Below are positions 1 to 8,080 of a stretch of DNA of 15,049 nucleotides, piece by piece. The DNA is from Rhodobacterales bacterium (lineage in GTDB: Bacteria; Pseudomonadota; Alphaproteobacteria; Rhodobacterales; Rhodobacteraceae). Location: contig JAAFIJ010000029.1 of NCBI GenBank assembly GCA_013298675.1, forward strand, positions 1-15,049, given 5' to 3'. A program made the position numbers and the translations under genes. The notes under the pieces were generated by a model that was not told the DNA's origin, made no database searches, and saw nothing but the letters and a program-made list of their open reading frames with translations. Numbering within the stretch: position 1 is the first letter of the stretch; each line of letters starts with the position of its first letter.

Positions 1-2
1 GC

Positions 3-353
3 CTTTACGGCGGCGCGGACAATGATTCCTTAGACGGCGGGGACGGAAACGACGTTGTCGATGGAGGTGTTGGCAATGACAGCGTTTTGGGTGGCGCGGG
101 CAATGACAGCCTTTACGGTGGTACGGGCAATGATTCTGTAGACGGCGGCGACGGGAATGACAGCATCCTTGGTGGCGATGGCGCCGACATTGCCGAAGGT
201 GGTTTGGGCAATGACGGCCTTTTCGGTGGCGCGGACAATGACAGCGTTTACGGCGGCGCGGGCAATGACAGCCTGTACGGCGGCGACTCTAATGACCTGC
301 TGATTGGCGGCGCAGGCAATGACTATCTCTCTGGCGGCGACGGTAACGATACA
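3..353 (+). repeat. Tandem 27-bp units encoding RTX nonapeptides
   Basis: Thirteen consecutive 27-bp units each encode a nonapeptide of the form xxGGxGNDx. A coarser 108-bp (36-residue) period can be seen: units starting at 3, 111 and 219 all open with L-[YF]-GG and share D/G-N-D-S endings, and the first two are followed by [LV]-DGGDGND. This suggests growth of the array by duplication of four-unit blocks. The array continues upstream of the window. Confidence 0.9.
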
Positions 354-1136
354 TTCCTTGGCGGCATTGGCGATACGATCGATGGAAATGAAAACGGCAC
401 AGAGACTGATGTCCTGGATCTGACCGGAAGTGCCCCATTTCGGATTATACGTGACCCGCTGAACCCAGAAAATGGCACCGTCCAGTTTCTGAGTTCTTTG
501 GGTGCTGTGATTGGCACTCTGTCCTTCAGCAACATTGAAACGATCGTTTCCTGTTTCACGCCCGGCACACAGATTGCCACACAGCGCGGCTCTGTTGCCA
601 TAGAGAATTTGCAAGTCGGCGACCTGGTGATGACGCGCGATCATGGGCCACAACCAATTCGGTGGATCGGACAACGGCGTATTGGCCTTGCAGAGTTGTT
701 GTGTGACCCGACTTTGCAACCCATCCTGATCCGCCAAGGTACGTTGGGACATGACCTGCCTGAACGCGATATCTTGGTGTCTCGCCAACATCGGATGCTG
801 ATATCCGGGCCAGAGGCAGAGCTTATGTTTGGTGTAAATGAGTTGTTGATACGCGCGCTGCATCTGACCTGTCTTGCTGGGATCGAGGCCGTGAGGCTTC
901 GCGAAGTCACCTATTTGCATATGCTATTTGATCGCCACGAACTGGTGCTGGCTGATGGAGCATGGAGCGAAAGCTTTCAGCCCGGACAGCGCAGCTTGGG
1001 CGGTCTGGACGAAAACGAAAGATGCGAGTTGTTCAAAATTTTCCCGGAACTCTCAAATGAGCAGATTCCGCAGCAATTTGTTAGCGCGCGGGTGACGCTT
1101 AAGGCGTTTGAAGCGCGCGCACTGTTGCGTGCTTAA
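3..1136 (+). CDS. RTX calcium-binding protein with C-terminal Hint domain (3' part only)
   Basis: The frame is open from base 3, so the gene begins upstream of the window. The visible part starts with 13 GGxGxD-type nonapeptides (3-353) plus one degenerate copy, which in RTX proteins form a calcium-binding beta-roll. After a linker of about 55 residues comes a Hint domain beginning at Cys (codon 552-554) in SCFTPGT, with GDLVMTRDHGPQPIRWIG following and an SRQH block (His codon 789-791) that matches the Thr-x-x-His block of hedgehog/intein folds, with Ser for Thr. This fits the Hint_2 family, common at the C-termini of alphaproteobacterial RTX proteins. Family knowledge suggests type I secretion and possible self-processing at the Cys; neither is shown here. 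The natural stop is TAA at 1134. The ligand or target is unknown. The in-frame ATG at 87 lies inside the repeats and is not the true start. Confidence 0.85.
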   Translation, partial: LYGGADNDSLDGGDGNDVVDGGVGNDSVLGGAGNDSLYGGTGNDSVDGGDGNDSILGGDGADIAEGGLGNDGLFGGADNDSVYGGAGNDSLYGGDSNDLLIGGAGNDYLSGGDGNDTFLGGIGDTIDGNENGTETDVLDLTGSAPFRIIRDPLNPENGTVQFLSSLGAVIGTLSFSNIETIVSCFTPGTQIATQRGSVAIENLQVGDLVMTRDHGPQPIRWIGQRRIGLAELLCDPTLQPILIRQGTLGHDLPERDILVSRQHRMLISGPEAELMFGVNELLIRALHLTCLAGIEAVRLREVTYLHMLFDRHELVLADGAWSESFQPGQRSLGGLDENERCELFKIFPELSNEQIPQQFVSARVTLKAFEARALLRA

Positions 1137-1200
1137 ACACCGCTCGTGGCTCGGGACAGCTATGGTCATGCCGGCACGGGGAATTCTGACCCTTCCTACA

Positions 1201-1236
1201 GGCTTGCATGGTCCGACGCCGCTTGACCATCAAGCC
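1201..1236 (+). terminator. Stem-loop after the Hint gene, terminator-like
   Basis: The left arm GGCTTGCATGGTC (1201-1213) pairs with GACCATCAAGCC (1225-1236) over 12 bp with one bulged C, around an 11-base loop. It lies 64 bases after the Hint stop codon and 64 bases before the preferred aminotransferase start. No T-run follows, so it is not a textbook intrinsic terminator. It could end the upstream transcript, protect an mRNA end, or act in the leader of the next gene. It also argues against the early ATG at 1208 as a start, because that codon sits inside the stem. Confidence 0.4.
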
Positions 1237-1300
1237 TTCGCAAGAACATAATCTCGCAACATGGGATTTGCGTCCCGCAACAGCCGGAACACGCCCGCCA

Positions 1301-2419
1301 ATGAATCCATCGCTTTTGACCCCACTTGCCGCCTCGCTTCCGGCAACAGTTCCCTTTGTTGGCCCCGAAGCGCAAGAGCGCGGTTTGGGCCGGGCGTTTC
1401 GCGCGCGTTTGGGGGCAAATGAAAGCCTGTTCGGCCCCTCACCCGCAGCCATTAAGGCGATGCAAGACGCGGCCAAAGATGTGTGGATGTACGGCGATCC
1501 GGACGTGCATGATCTGACCAATGCCTTGGCCACAATGCATGGTTGCGGCCCCGAAAACATCATCGTCGGCGAAGGGATTGATGGTTTGCTGGGCTATCTT
1601 GTCCGCCTGATGATTGGTCCAGGCGATAAAGTGACCACGTCGCTTGGCGCGTATCCCACGTTCACTTTCCATGTTGCAGGGTTTGGCGGCGAGATTTACC
1701 GGGTGCCCTATAAGGGCGATCATGAAGACCCTGACGCGTTATTGGAAAATGCGCGGGCGGTGAGGTCAAAACTGATCTATCTGTCGAACCCCGACAATCC
1801 GATGGGCAGCCATCATCCTGCGGCAGTGATTGACACGATGATTGCGCAAATTCCCGACGGGTGCCTGATGATTCTGGACGAGGCGTATATCGATCTTGCA
1901 CCCGAAGGGACAGCGCCAAAGGTCGATGCGAATGATCCTCGGGTCATACGGTTCCGCACGTTTTCAAAAGGTTACGGGATGGCGGGGTTGCGCGTGGGTT
2001 ATGCCATTGGCGCAAAAGAACTGATCCAATCGTTTCACAAAGTACGGAACCACTTTGGCGTTGGCCGGATTGCCCAAGCGGGCGCGCTTACCGCATTGGC
2101 CGATCAAGCACATCTTGCCCGCGTCCGCGACCAAGTGACCCAAGCGCGGGTCACGCTTGTTGATATTGCGCAGCAAAACGGATTGCGCGCCCTGCCCTCT
2201 GCCACCAACTTCACATGCATTGATTTGGGTAGGAACGGTGACTTTAGCCGCGCGACCTTGGCGGCACTGTTAGACTTGGGTGTTTTTGTGCGGATGCCCG
2301 GCGTGGCGCCCTTGGACCGATGCCTGCGCATCAGCCATGGGAACGACGCTGCGCTGCAAATCTTTGCCGAATGCCTGCCCATTGCGTTGAAGCAGGCGGA
2401 AAAATCACTCGGCCGCTAG
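1301..2419 (+). CDS. PLP-dependent aminotransferase, histidinol-phosphate aminotransferase-like
   Basis: A fold-type I, class I/II aminotransferase of 372 residues. The PLP-binding lysine is K223 in FSKGYGMAGLRVGYA. D193 and Y196 in LDEAYIDL match the residues that contact the pyridine ring, and NPDNP is the usual cofactor-contact loop. An Arg near the C-terminus (CLRISHG) fits the carboxylate-binding Arg. These features and the length resemble HisC and its paralogues. Which amino donor and acceptor it uses cannot be told, since Rhodobacterales often carry several HisC-like enzymes. I chose ATG 1301 because the alternative frame from 1208 adds about 31 residues without family resemblance and begins inside a stem-loop; the ribosome site at 1301 is weak. 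Its last 15 bases overlap the tail of the convergent DUF4177 gene. Confidence 0.8.
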   Translation: MNPSLLTPLAASLPATVPFVGPEAQERGLGRAFRARLGANESLFGPSPAAIKAMQDAAKDVWMYGDPDVHDLTNALATMHGCGPENIIVGEGIDGLLGYLVRLMIGPGDKVTTSLGAYPTFTFHVAGFGGEIYRVPYKGDHEDPDALLENARAVRSKLIYLSNPDNPMGSHHPAAVIDTMIAQIPDGCLMILDEAYIDLAPEGTAPKVDANDPRVIRFRTFSKGYGMAGLRVGYAIGAKELIQSFHKVRNHFGVGRIAQAGALTALADQAHLARVRDQVTQARVTLVDIAQQNGLRALPSATNFTCIDLGRNGDFSRATLAALLDLGVFVRMPGVAPLDRCLRISHGNDAALQIFAECLPIALKQAEKSLGR

Positions 2420-2776
2420 ACCGGGTGTTGCAGGTCCAACGGCAGGTGCGGCACCTGCTGGCACCTCGGCCGGACCAAGGCGCGGCGGCGCGGATTGCAT
2501 TGCCTCAACGACCGGTACATGTGTCGATGCAGTTGCACTTGCGTCCAGTTCACGGCGAAACACGAGCATGTTGTGAAAGCTGGTCTTGGTGCCGGTAAAA
2601 CCAACGCGTTCGTCAACGGGCAAGGTGTCGGCGCGCACATAATCCCAGCCGTCACTGCCCATCGCATTCATCACCATGCTTAGTGCCAAGGCAAACCGCT
2701 CTTCGGTGGTTTTCACACCGCGTGCTTTTTCGCCACGGCGTGGGGCGGGAATGACTTTGAATTCATAGCGTGGCAT
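2405..2776 (-). CDS. DUF4177 domain protein
   Basis: A 123-residue cytoplasmic protein. The first 75 or so residues (MPRYEFKVIPAPRRG, then ALALSMVMNAMGSDGWDYVRADTLP and FHNMLVFRREL) match the DUF4177 pattern: a beta strand, a helix ending in GxxGW[DE], and a final strand. The function of the family is unknown. Residues from about 78 on form an Ala/Pro/Val-rich tail that is probably disordered. A ribosome site (GAGGGA, 8 bases before the ATG) supports this start. The gene lies 206 bases downstream of gatB on the same strand, separated from it by a stem-loop, so co-transcription is uncertain. It converges with the aminotransferase gene and overlaps it by 15 bases. Confidence 0.75.
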   Translation of the reverse strand: MPRYEFKVIPAPRRGEKARGVKTTEERFALALSMVMNAMGSDGWDYVRADTLPVDERVGFTGTKTSFHNMLVFRRELDASATASTHVPVVEAMQSAPPRLGPAEVPAGAAPAVGPATPGLAAE

Positions 2777-2932
2777 TCGGCGGCTCCCTCAAGATCATGT
2801 GACCGTATAGCCTGAATCGTGCGCGCCGTCCAAGCCGGGACTGTGTTTCAGCGGCGAAAACGGGATTTTCTGCCACATCGCAAGATGATGTAGCTGCAAA
2901 TCCAGATTTCACCATTCATGGATGCAGGAAAT

Positions 2933-2962
2933 GGTATTCGGGGCGCACGTGCCCCAAATACC
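2933..2962 (-). terminator. Stem-loop downstream of gatB
   Basis: GGTATT-C-GGGGC (2933-2944) pairs with GCCCC-A-AATACC (2951-2962): an 11-bp stem with one mismatch and a six-base loop. It lies 20 bases past the gatB stop in the direction of gatB transcription. The sequence after the hairpin on the minus strand (ATTTCC) has only a short T-run. It is a likely transcription end for gatB, or possibly a dispersed intergenic hairpin. Confidence 0.5.
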
Positions 2963-2982
2963 GCCGTCTAAGGTAATCGGGG

Positions 2983-4494
2983 TTATAGCCCCAGTTTTTG
3001 CGCTACAAGCGCGTTCACAATGGCCGGGTTCGCTTTGCCACCTGTTGATTTCAACACCTGCCCTGTGAACCAACCCGCCAACTTGGCATTCACCTTGGCT
3101 TTTTCAACCTGATCAGGGTTTGCTGCAATCAACGCGTCAAGGGCGGCCTCGATTTCACCGGTATCCGTGACCTGTTGCATGCCATGTGCCGCCGCAACCT
3201 GTGCAGGATCGCCGCCTTGTGACCAAACCAATTCAAACAAATCCTTGGCCATCTTGCCCGAAATCGTGCCTTTGGCGATCAGATCCAGCACGCCGCCCAA
3301 TTGGGCAGCCGTCATCGGGCTGTCAGCAATCGCCAAACCTTCTTTGTTCAAACGACCAAACAACTCGTTGATGACCCAATTCGCGGCCTGCTTGCCGTCC
3401 CTGCCCTGCGCCACAGTCTCAAAGAAGCCTGCAGACTCCAGATCGGCCGTCAGCACGTTGGCGTCATAATCCGTCAGGCCGAAATCGCCCATGAAGCGGG
3501 CCTTCTTGGCATCGGGGAGTTCCGGCATGGTCGCGGCAATCTGATCGACCCAAGCCTGCTCAATCTCGAGCGGCAGCAGATCGGGACATGGGAAATAACG
3601 GTAATCATGCGCCTCTTCTTTGCTGCGCATAGAGCGGGTTTCGTTCTTGTCCGGGTCATAAAGACGGGTTTCTTGGCGGACCTTGCCGCCATCCTCTAGG
3701 ATGGCAATCTGCCGGCGCGCCTCATAGTCGATCGCCATTTGGATGAACCGCATAGAGTTCATGTTCTTCAACTCACATCGTGTGCCAAGGTGGCTAAAAT
3801 CTTGCGTCGCCTGATACTTTTCATACTGGCCGGGCAAACAAACAGAAACGTTCACATCGGCCCGCAGGTTGCCGTTTTGCATGTTGCCATCACAGGTGCC
3901 CAGATACCGCAAAATCTGGCGCAGCTTGACCACAAAGGCCGCTGCCTCTTCGGGGCCGCGGATGTCGGGGCGGCTGACGATCTCCATCAGGGCGACGCCG
4001 GTACGGTTAAAATCCACAAACGACATGGTTGGGTCCATGTCATGGATCGACTTGCCCGCGTCCTGTTCAAGGTGGATGCGTTCAATGCGCACCAACCGCG
4101 CGACCCCGGGGGCCATTTCAATCAGCACTTCGCCCTCACCCACGATGGGGTGATACAGTTGCGAAATCTGATAGCCCTGCGGCAAATCGGGGTAGAAATA
4201 GTTCTTACGGTCAAAGGCAGAGTTCAGGTTGATCTTGGCCTTCAGCCCAAGACCAGACCGCACAGCCTGTTCAATGCAAAATTCGTTGATGACCGGCAAC
4301 ATGCCCGGCATCGCCGCATCCACAAAGGCGACGTTTGAATTCGGTTCGGACCCGACTTGGGTCGACGCGCCCGAAAACAGCTTGGCATTGGACGAAACCT
4401 GCGCATGGATTTCCATACCGATGACCAGTTCCCAATCATGCTTTGCACCCGCAATCACCTTTGGTTTGGGCGTGGTATAAGTCAGATCAAGCAT
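2983..4494 (-). CDS. gatB: Asp-tRNA(Asn)/Glu-tRNA(Gln) amidotransferase subunit B
   Basis: GatB is the kinase-like and tRNA-binding subunit of GatCAB. It phosphorylates Glu or Asp on misacylated tRNA, and the intermediate is then amidated with ammonia released by GatA, giving Gln-tRNA(Gln) and/or Asn-tRNA(Asn). The protein is 503 residues, the normal length. Seen: ELVIGMEIHAQ (residues 22-32), the family signature FVDFNRTGVALMEIV (about 159-173), MQNGNLRADVNVSV in the catalytic cradle, and a C-terminal YqeY-like helical tail (from about 350). The start is the ATG at 4494, preceded by GAGGA seven bases upstream; the longer frame to 4533 lacks this. gatA and gatC are not in the window, so gatB stands alone here. 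It is divergent from the transglycosylase gene. Confidence 0.97.
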   Translation of the reverse strand: MLDLTYTTPKPKVIAGAKHDWELVIGMEIHAQVSSNAKLFSGASTQVGSEPNSNVAFVDAAMPGMLPVINEFCIEQAVRSGLGLKAKINLNSAFDRKNYFYPDLPQGYQISQLYHPIVGEGEVLIEMAPGVARLVRIERIHLEQDAGKSIHDMDPTMSFVDFNRTGVALMEIVSRPDIRGPEEAAAFVVKLRQILRYLGTCDGNMQNGNLRADVNVSVCLPGQYEKYQATQDFSHLGTRCELKNMNSMRFIQMAIDYEARRQIAILEDGGKVRQETRLYDPDKNETRSMRSKEEAHDYRYFPCPDLLPLEIEQAWVDQIAATMPELPDAKKARFMGDFGLTDYDANVLTADLESAGFFETVAQGRDGKQAANWVINELFGRLNKEGLAIADSPMTAAQLGGVLDLIAKGTISGKMAKDLFELVWSQGGDPAQVAAAHGMQQVTDTGEIEAALDALIAANPDQVEKAKVNAKLAGWFTGQVLKSTGGKANPAIVNALVAQKLGL

Positions 4495-4696
4495 CACGGT
4501 CTCCTCAGTCAAATGATCTGCCGTAAGGGGCAAATCGCAGGGTCACTTGCACGACTTCTTAGGCAGAGCGTTGGGGCGGGGCAAGGGCTTGGCGGCGGAA
4601 AGCCGCGCAACGGCGGGGAATTCGACCTCAATTGCTTGCCTAAACCCCCTTTGCGCCACAAACGAAACCGTCACGCACTTCCCGCGTGGGGCCACC

Positions 4697-5329
4697 ATGA
4701 ACGGACGCATGACCCATTCTGCCCTGAAAACCGCGCTGATTGCTGCACTGTTGCTTGCTGGGTGCAGCAAGGTGAAACTGCCCCAGATTGATCTTTCGGA
4801 CATCAGTCTGCCCAGTTTGGGTACAGCGCATACCCCAGTGATGCGTTGGGATCATCGCCCCGAGGCGCAAGAATGGACCACCGCAACGTTGCGCGCTCTC
4901 GCGACACAAGACGCATCCCTCGCTTCCAACATTCCTTCAGATATCGATGCTTGGTGCCCGGGCTATCCCAAAGCCACAGCGATGGAGCGACGGGCGTTTT
5001 GGGCTGGTTTGTTGTCTGCAATTTCGAAATATGAAAGTTCGTCGAACCCAAAGGCCGCGGGGGGTGGTGGCAAGTACATCGGCCTGATGCAGATTTCGCC
5101 CAAGTCAGCGGCGAATTACGGGTGTGACGCGACCTCGTCCAAAGCCTTGAAAGAGGGGGCGGCCAATCTGCAATGCGCGGTCAAGATTGTCGCAGCCCAA
5201 GTTGGCAACGACGGTGTGGTCGCAGGCAAAGGCAACCGCGGCGTTGGCCGCGATTGGATGCCGCTACGCAATGCCAAAAAGCGCGCAGAAATGCAGGCCT
5301 GGCTGGCCCAACAAAGCTACTGCCAGTAA
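4697..5329 (+). CDS. Lytic transglycosylase (SLT-domain) lipoprotein
   Basis: A 210-residue predicted lipoprotein that cleaves peptidoglycan glycan strands. The N-terminus has basic residues, a hydrophobic stretch and the lipobox LAGC, with lipidated Cys at 23 and Ser at +2, so an outer-membrane location is likely. The catalytic region has YESSSNP (Glu113 as the expected acid/base, matching the ES-x-x-x-P motif of SLT-type enzymes) and GLMQISP (129-135). The domain is short, and four further cysteines (including 87 and the penultimate residue) could form disulfides in the periplasm. The start at 4697 has a GGGG stretch about six bases upstream; ATG 4709 is a possible alternative and would also leave the lipobox intact. 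The gene is divergent from gatB and its stop is 24 bases from the convergent pepN stop. Confidence 0.85.
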   Translation: MNGRMTHSALKTALIAALLLAGCSKVKLPQIDLSDISLPSLGTAHTPVMRWDHRPEAQEWTTATLRALATQDASLASNIPSDIDAWCPGYPKATAMERRAFWAGLLSAISKYESSSNPKAAGGGGKYIGLMQISPKSAANYGCDATSSKALKEGAANLQCAVKIVAAQVGNDGVVAGKGNRGVGRDWMPLRNAKKRAEMQAWLAQQSYCQ

Positions 5330-5353
5330 CCTAATCTTGCCCAACCGCCCCCT

Positions 5354-7924
5354 TTAAGCCGCAAGCATCCGCGCGACCATTTCGCCTAAGTTGCGGCTTA
5401 GGCTTGGCACGGCCGTGATGCGTGCCAATTCTGTGCAGATCATCCCCTGACGGTCGGCATCAAACCTGCGCCACGTCTCAAACGCGCCCGACATCCGTGC
5501 CGAAGTTTGCGGATTGACCGGGTCAAGTTTGATCAGCCAGTCGGCCAGCAACCGGTAGCCAGAGCCATCGGCCAAATGAAAGCCCGCGTGATTGGCGGTC
5601 AACGCACCAAAAACCGACCGGAACCGATTTGGGTTTTTCCAATCAAAATCCTTATGTTGCGTCAACTTGGCCGTTACGGTCGCCACCGTTTCGGGTGCTG
5701 CGCAAGTGATTTGCGCGGCGAACCATTTGTCCATCACAAGGCGGTCATCCTTCCAACGGTTCTCAAATTGTGCAAGTTCCGATTGTCCCATCCCATGATC
5801 CAACAAGGCCTGCAGGCTGCCCAAGCTTTCTGTCATATTGTCCGCCGCAGCAAAGCTTGCGCGGGCGGTCGCCCCTTCATCCAAACTGGTCAACAGACTA
5901 ACCGCCACCATGCGCAGGGCGCGCTTGCCTGCGGCTTCGGCATCTGGCGAAAATGGGCCGGTGCTGCGGAGTGACTGCTCCAACGCGGGCAGCCCTGCGG
6001 ACAACGCCTGTGCTAGTGCGACCGACAAACGGCGCTGCTGCGTGTGAATAACGGCGGGATCCGGGACGTGGCCCGCTGCATGCAGCGTGGCCGCCATATC
6101 ATCCTCTCCCGGCAAGCGCAGCGCAAGCGCGCGGAATGCCGGATCAAGACCCGTGTCAAAGGCAATGCGCCTCAAGCCATCCATCAGCTCTGGCAGGGGC
6201 TCGCCCTCTTCAACGATCATCCGCGCCAAGACATCTTTGGCCAGCGCACGGCCCGCTTCCCATCGGTTGAATTCATCGGTGTCATGGGCCAAAAGGAACG
6301 CGCGGTCAGCCACCGATACCGCGCGGTCCAGCACCACGGGCGCGGAAAACCCACGCAAAATCGATGCGGTTGGTTTGCTGGAAAGCCCGGTGAAGTCAAA
6401 ACTCTGGGTGGATTTGGTCAATTCAAGGACCGTTGTCGGCACCACTTCATCCCCGTTAGGATTAAGAAGCCCGACGGCCACAGGAATGACCTTTGGGTCC
6501 TTGCGCGCTTGCCCTGGCGTGCTTGGGTTATCTTGCGTAAGCGTCAGACGAAAGGTTCCGGTCTGCGGCATCCAATCTTCGGTCACAGTCACCTTTGGCG
6601 TGCCCGCTTGCGAATACCAACGACTGAACTGCGCCAGATCGCGCCCTGTAGCGTCTTCAAACACCTTCAACCAATTCTCGATGGTTGCAGCGTCACCGTC
6701 ATGGCGATCAAAATACAGGGTCAGCGCACGTTCATAGTCCACGTCGCCCACCAGCGTTTTCAACATGCCGATCACTTCTGCGCCTTTTTCATAGACCGTC
6801 GCGGTGTAGAAGTTGTTAATTTCGACAAAGCTTTCTGGACGCACGGCATGGGCCAAGGGACCGGCATCCTCGCGGAATTGACGCGCGCGCAAGGTCAAAA
6901 CATCCTCTATCCGTTTGACCGCATGTGACCGCATATCCCCGGTGAATTGCTGATCACGGAAAACGGTCAGACCCTCTTTCAAACACAGTTGAAACCAATC
7001 CCGGCAGGTGATCCGGTTACCAGTCCAGTTGTGGAAATATTCGTGCGCGATCACGCCTTCGATACGATTATAGTCGACATCTGTCGCTGTTTCAGGTGAG
7101 GCCAAAACAAGCTTGGAGTTGAAAATGTTTAAGCCCTTGTTCTCCATCGCGCCCATGTTGAAGTCATCGACGGCCACAATGTTGAAAATGTCCAAGTCAT
7201 ATTCACGCCCATAAACCTGTTCGTCCCAGCGCATCGACCGGATCAAACTGTCCATCGCATAGGCGCACAATTCCTCATCGCCCTTTCGCACATAGATATT
7301 CAGCGCTACATCGCGGCCCGATTTGGTGACAAAACTGTCCGAATGGGCCAGCAAATCACCAGCCACGAGTGCAAAAAGATAGGCGGGTTTGGGCCAAGGG
7401 TCGTCCCATTCTGCCCAGCCTTTGCCCGAAGCGGTCGGATTTCCGTTCGACAACAAAATCGGCAAATCCGCCTCTATGCGCACGGTGAAAGGTGCCATGA
7501 CATCGGGGCGGTCGGGGTAAAAGGTGATGTGGCGAAAACCCTGCGCCTCACATTGGGTGCAATACATGCCGCGCGACATGTAAAGCCCCTCAAGCGTGGT
7601 GTTGGCTTCGGGCGCGATTTCCACCTCTGTTGCCAAAACAAAATCGCCACTTGGCAGGTCAGCAGCAGCAATCGTCAGTCCACTTTCGTCTTGCACAACG
7701 CGTACCGGCGCGCCCGCGATCTGACAGCTGATCAATTTCAGCCCCTCGCCATCAAGGCGCAAATCAAGGTCCGTACCGCGATCGGGATTGGGCGAAAAGT
7801 GCAGATTTGCCAAAACGCGCGTGGCGGTGGGCGACAGGCGGAAGGTCAGATCAACCTTGGTCACCTGATGCGTGAAGGGCAAGTAGTCTTTCAGAAAAAC
7901 GGTGCGCGGGTCATGGGCGGTCAT
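5354..7924 (-). CDS. pepN: Aminopeptidase N (M1 family zinc metalloprotease)
   Basis: A cytoplasmic broad-specificity aminopeptidase that trims N-terminal residues from peptides. The protein is 856 residues, the usual length for proteobacterial PepN. The exopeptidase motif GAMEN is at 258-262. The zinc site is HEYFH (His294, Glu295, His298) with the third ligand Glu317 in LKEGL, giving the HExxH-18-E spacing. The remaining half holds the Ig-like domain and the C-terminal helical domain of bacterial PepN. The start MTAHDPRT at 7924 is preceded by GAGGAG six bases upstream; the frame extends to 7996 without support. The gene is divergent from the photolyase-like gene across 156 bases and convergent with the transglycosylase gene. 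No signal peptide is seen, which fits a cytosolic enzyme. Confidence 0.97.
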   Translation of the reverse strand: MTAHDPRTVFLKDYLPFTHQVTKVDLTFRLSPTATRVLANLHFSPNPDRGTDLDLRLDGEGLKLISCQIAGAPVRVVQDESGLTIAAADLPSGDFVLATEVEIAPEANTTLEGLYMSRGMYCTQCEAQGFRHITFYPDRPDVMAPFTVRIEADLPILLSNGNPTASGKGWAEWDDPWPKPAYLFALVAGDLLAHSDSFVTKSGRDVALNIYVRKGDEELCAYAMDSLIRSMRWDEQVYGREYDLDIFNIVAVDDFNMGAMENKGLNIFNSKLVLASPETATDVDYNRIEGVIAHEYFHNWTGNRITCRDWFQLCLKEGLTVFRDQQFTGDMRSHAVKRIEDVLTLRARQFREDAGPLAHAVRPESFVEINNFYTATVYEKGAEVIGMLKTLVGDVDYERALTLYFDRHDGDAATIENWLKVFEDATGRDLAQFSRWYSQAGTPKVTVTEDWMPQTGTFRLTLTQDNPSTPGQARKDPKVIPVAVGLLNPNGDEVVPTTVLELTKSTQSFDFTGLSSKPTASILRGFSAPVVLDRAVSVADRAFLLAHDTDEFNRWEAGRALAKDVLARMIVEEGEPLPELMDGLRRIAFDTGLDPAFRALALRLPGEDDMAATLHAAGHVPDPAVIHTQQRRLSVALAQALSAGLPALEQSLRSTGPFSPDAEAAGKRALRMVAVSLLTSLDEGATARASFAAADNMTESLGSLQALLDHGMGQSELAQFENRWKDDRLVMDKWFAAQITCAAPETVATVTAKLTQHKDFDWKNPNRFRSVFGALTANHAGFHLADGSGYRLLADWLIKLDPVNPQTSARMSGAFETWRRFDADRQGMICTELARITAVPSLSRNLGEMVARMLAA

Positions 7925-8026
7925 GGCAGACTCCTCTTTGCGACAGGCTATGCGATGGGCTGCCAGACGCAAGTGCCCCAAAGGGCCCAGCCCCAATCAA
8001 ACAGAACGCCGCATTTGATTTTTGCG

Positions 8027-8038
8027 TTCCGCGCGGAA
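8027..8038. promoter_or_regulatory. 12-bp perfect palindrome between pepN and the photolyase-like gene
   Basis: TTCCGCGCGGAA is a perfect palindrome in the 156-base divergent intergenic region, 42 bases before the photolyase-like start. A weak -35-like TTGATT lies at 8015-8020, so the palindrome would sit in a promoter spacer if that promoter is real. No clear -10 can be called. It may be an operator, but short GC-rich palindromes also arise by chance. Confidence 0.25.
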
Positions 8039-8080
8039 TATGGCTTTACGAATCTCGCCCGGGCGCGGCATAGACGTTCC

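Noticed and set aside
30..920. A 296-codon open frame on the minus strand with repeated VIxRAT-like segments.
   Set aside because: It is the antisense shadow of the 27-bp RTX repeats and the Hint domain; the repetitive peptide follows from the repeated sense codons, and it resembles no known family.
1208..1300. Upstream extension of the aminotransferase from ATG 1208.
   Set aside because: The extra 31 residues are not family-like and the codon lies inside a hairpin.
3739..4338. A 199-codon plus-strand frame inside gatB.
   Set aside because: Antisense shadow of conserved gatB codons; no ribosome site or family resemblance.
4592..4606. GCGGC-GGAAA-GCCGC hairpin in the gatB/transglycosylase divergent region.
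   Set aside because: A 5-bp GC stem is expected by chance in GC-rich DNA, and no riboswitch or attenuator pattern surrounds it.
6044..6928. A 294-codon plus-strand frame inside pepN.
   Set aside because: Antisense to well-conserved pepN coding sequence, with no recognisable domain.
7343..8080. Long upstream extension of the photolyase-like frame (about 246 codons).
   Set aside because: It runs antisense through the pepN 5' end; the family N-terminus MNVLIWFKRDLR begins at 8081.
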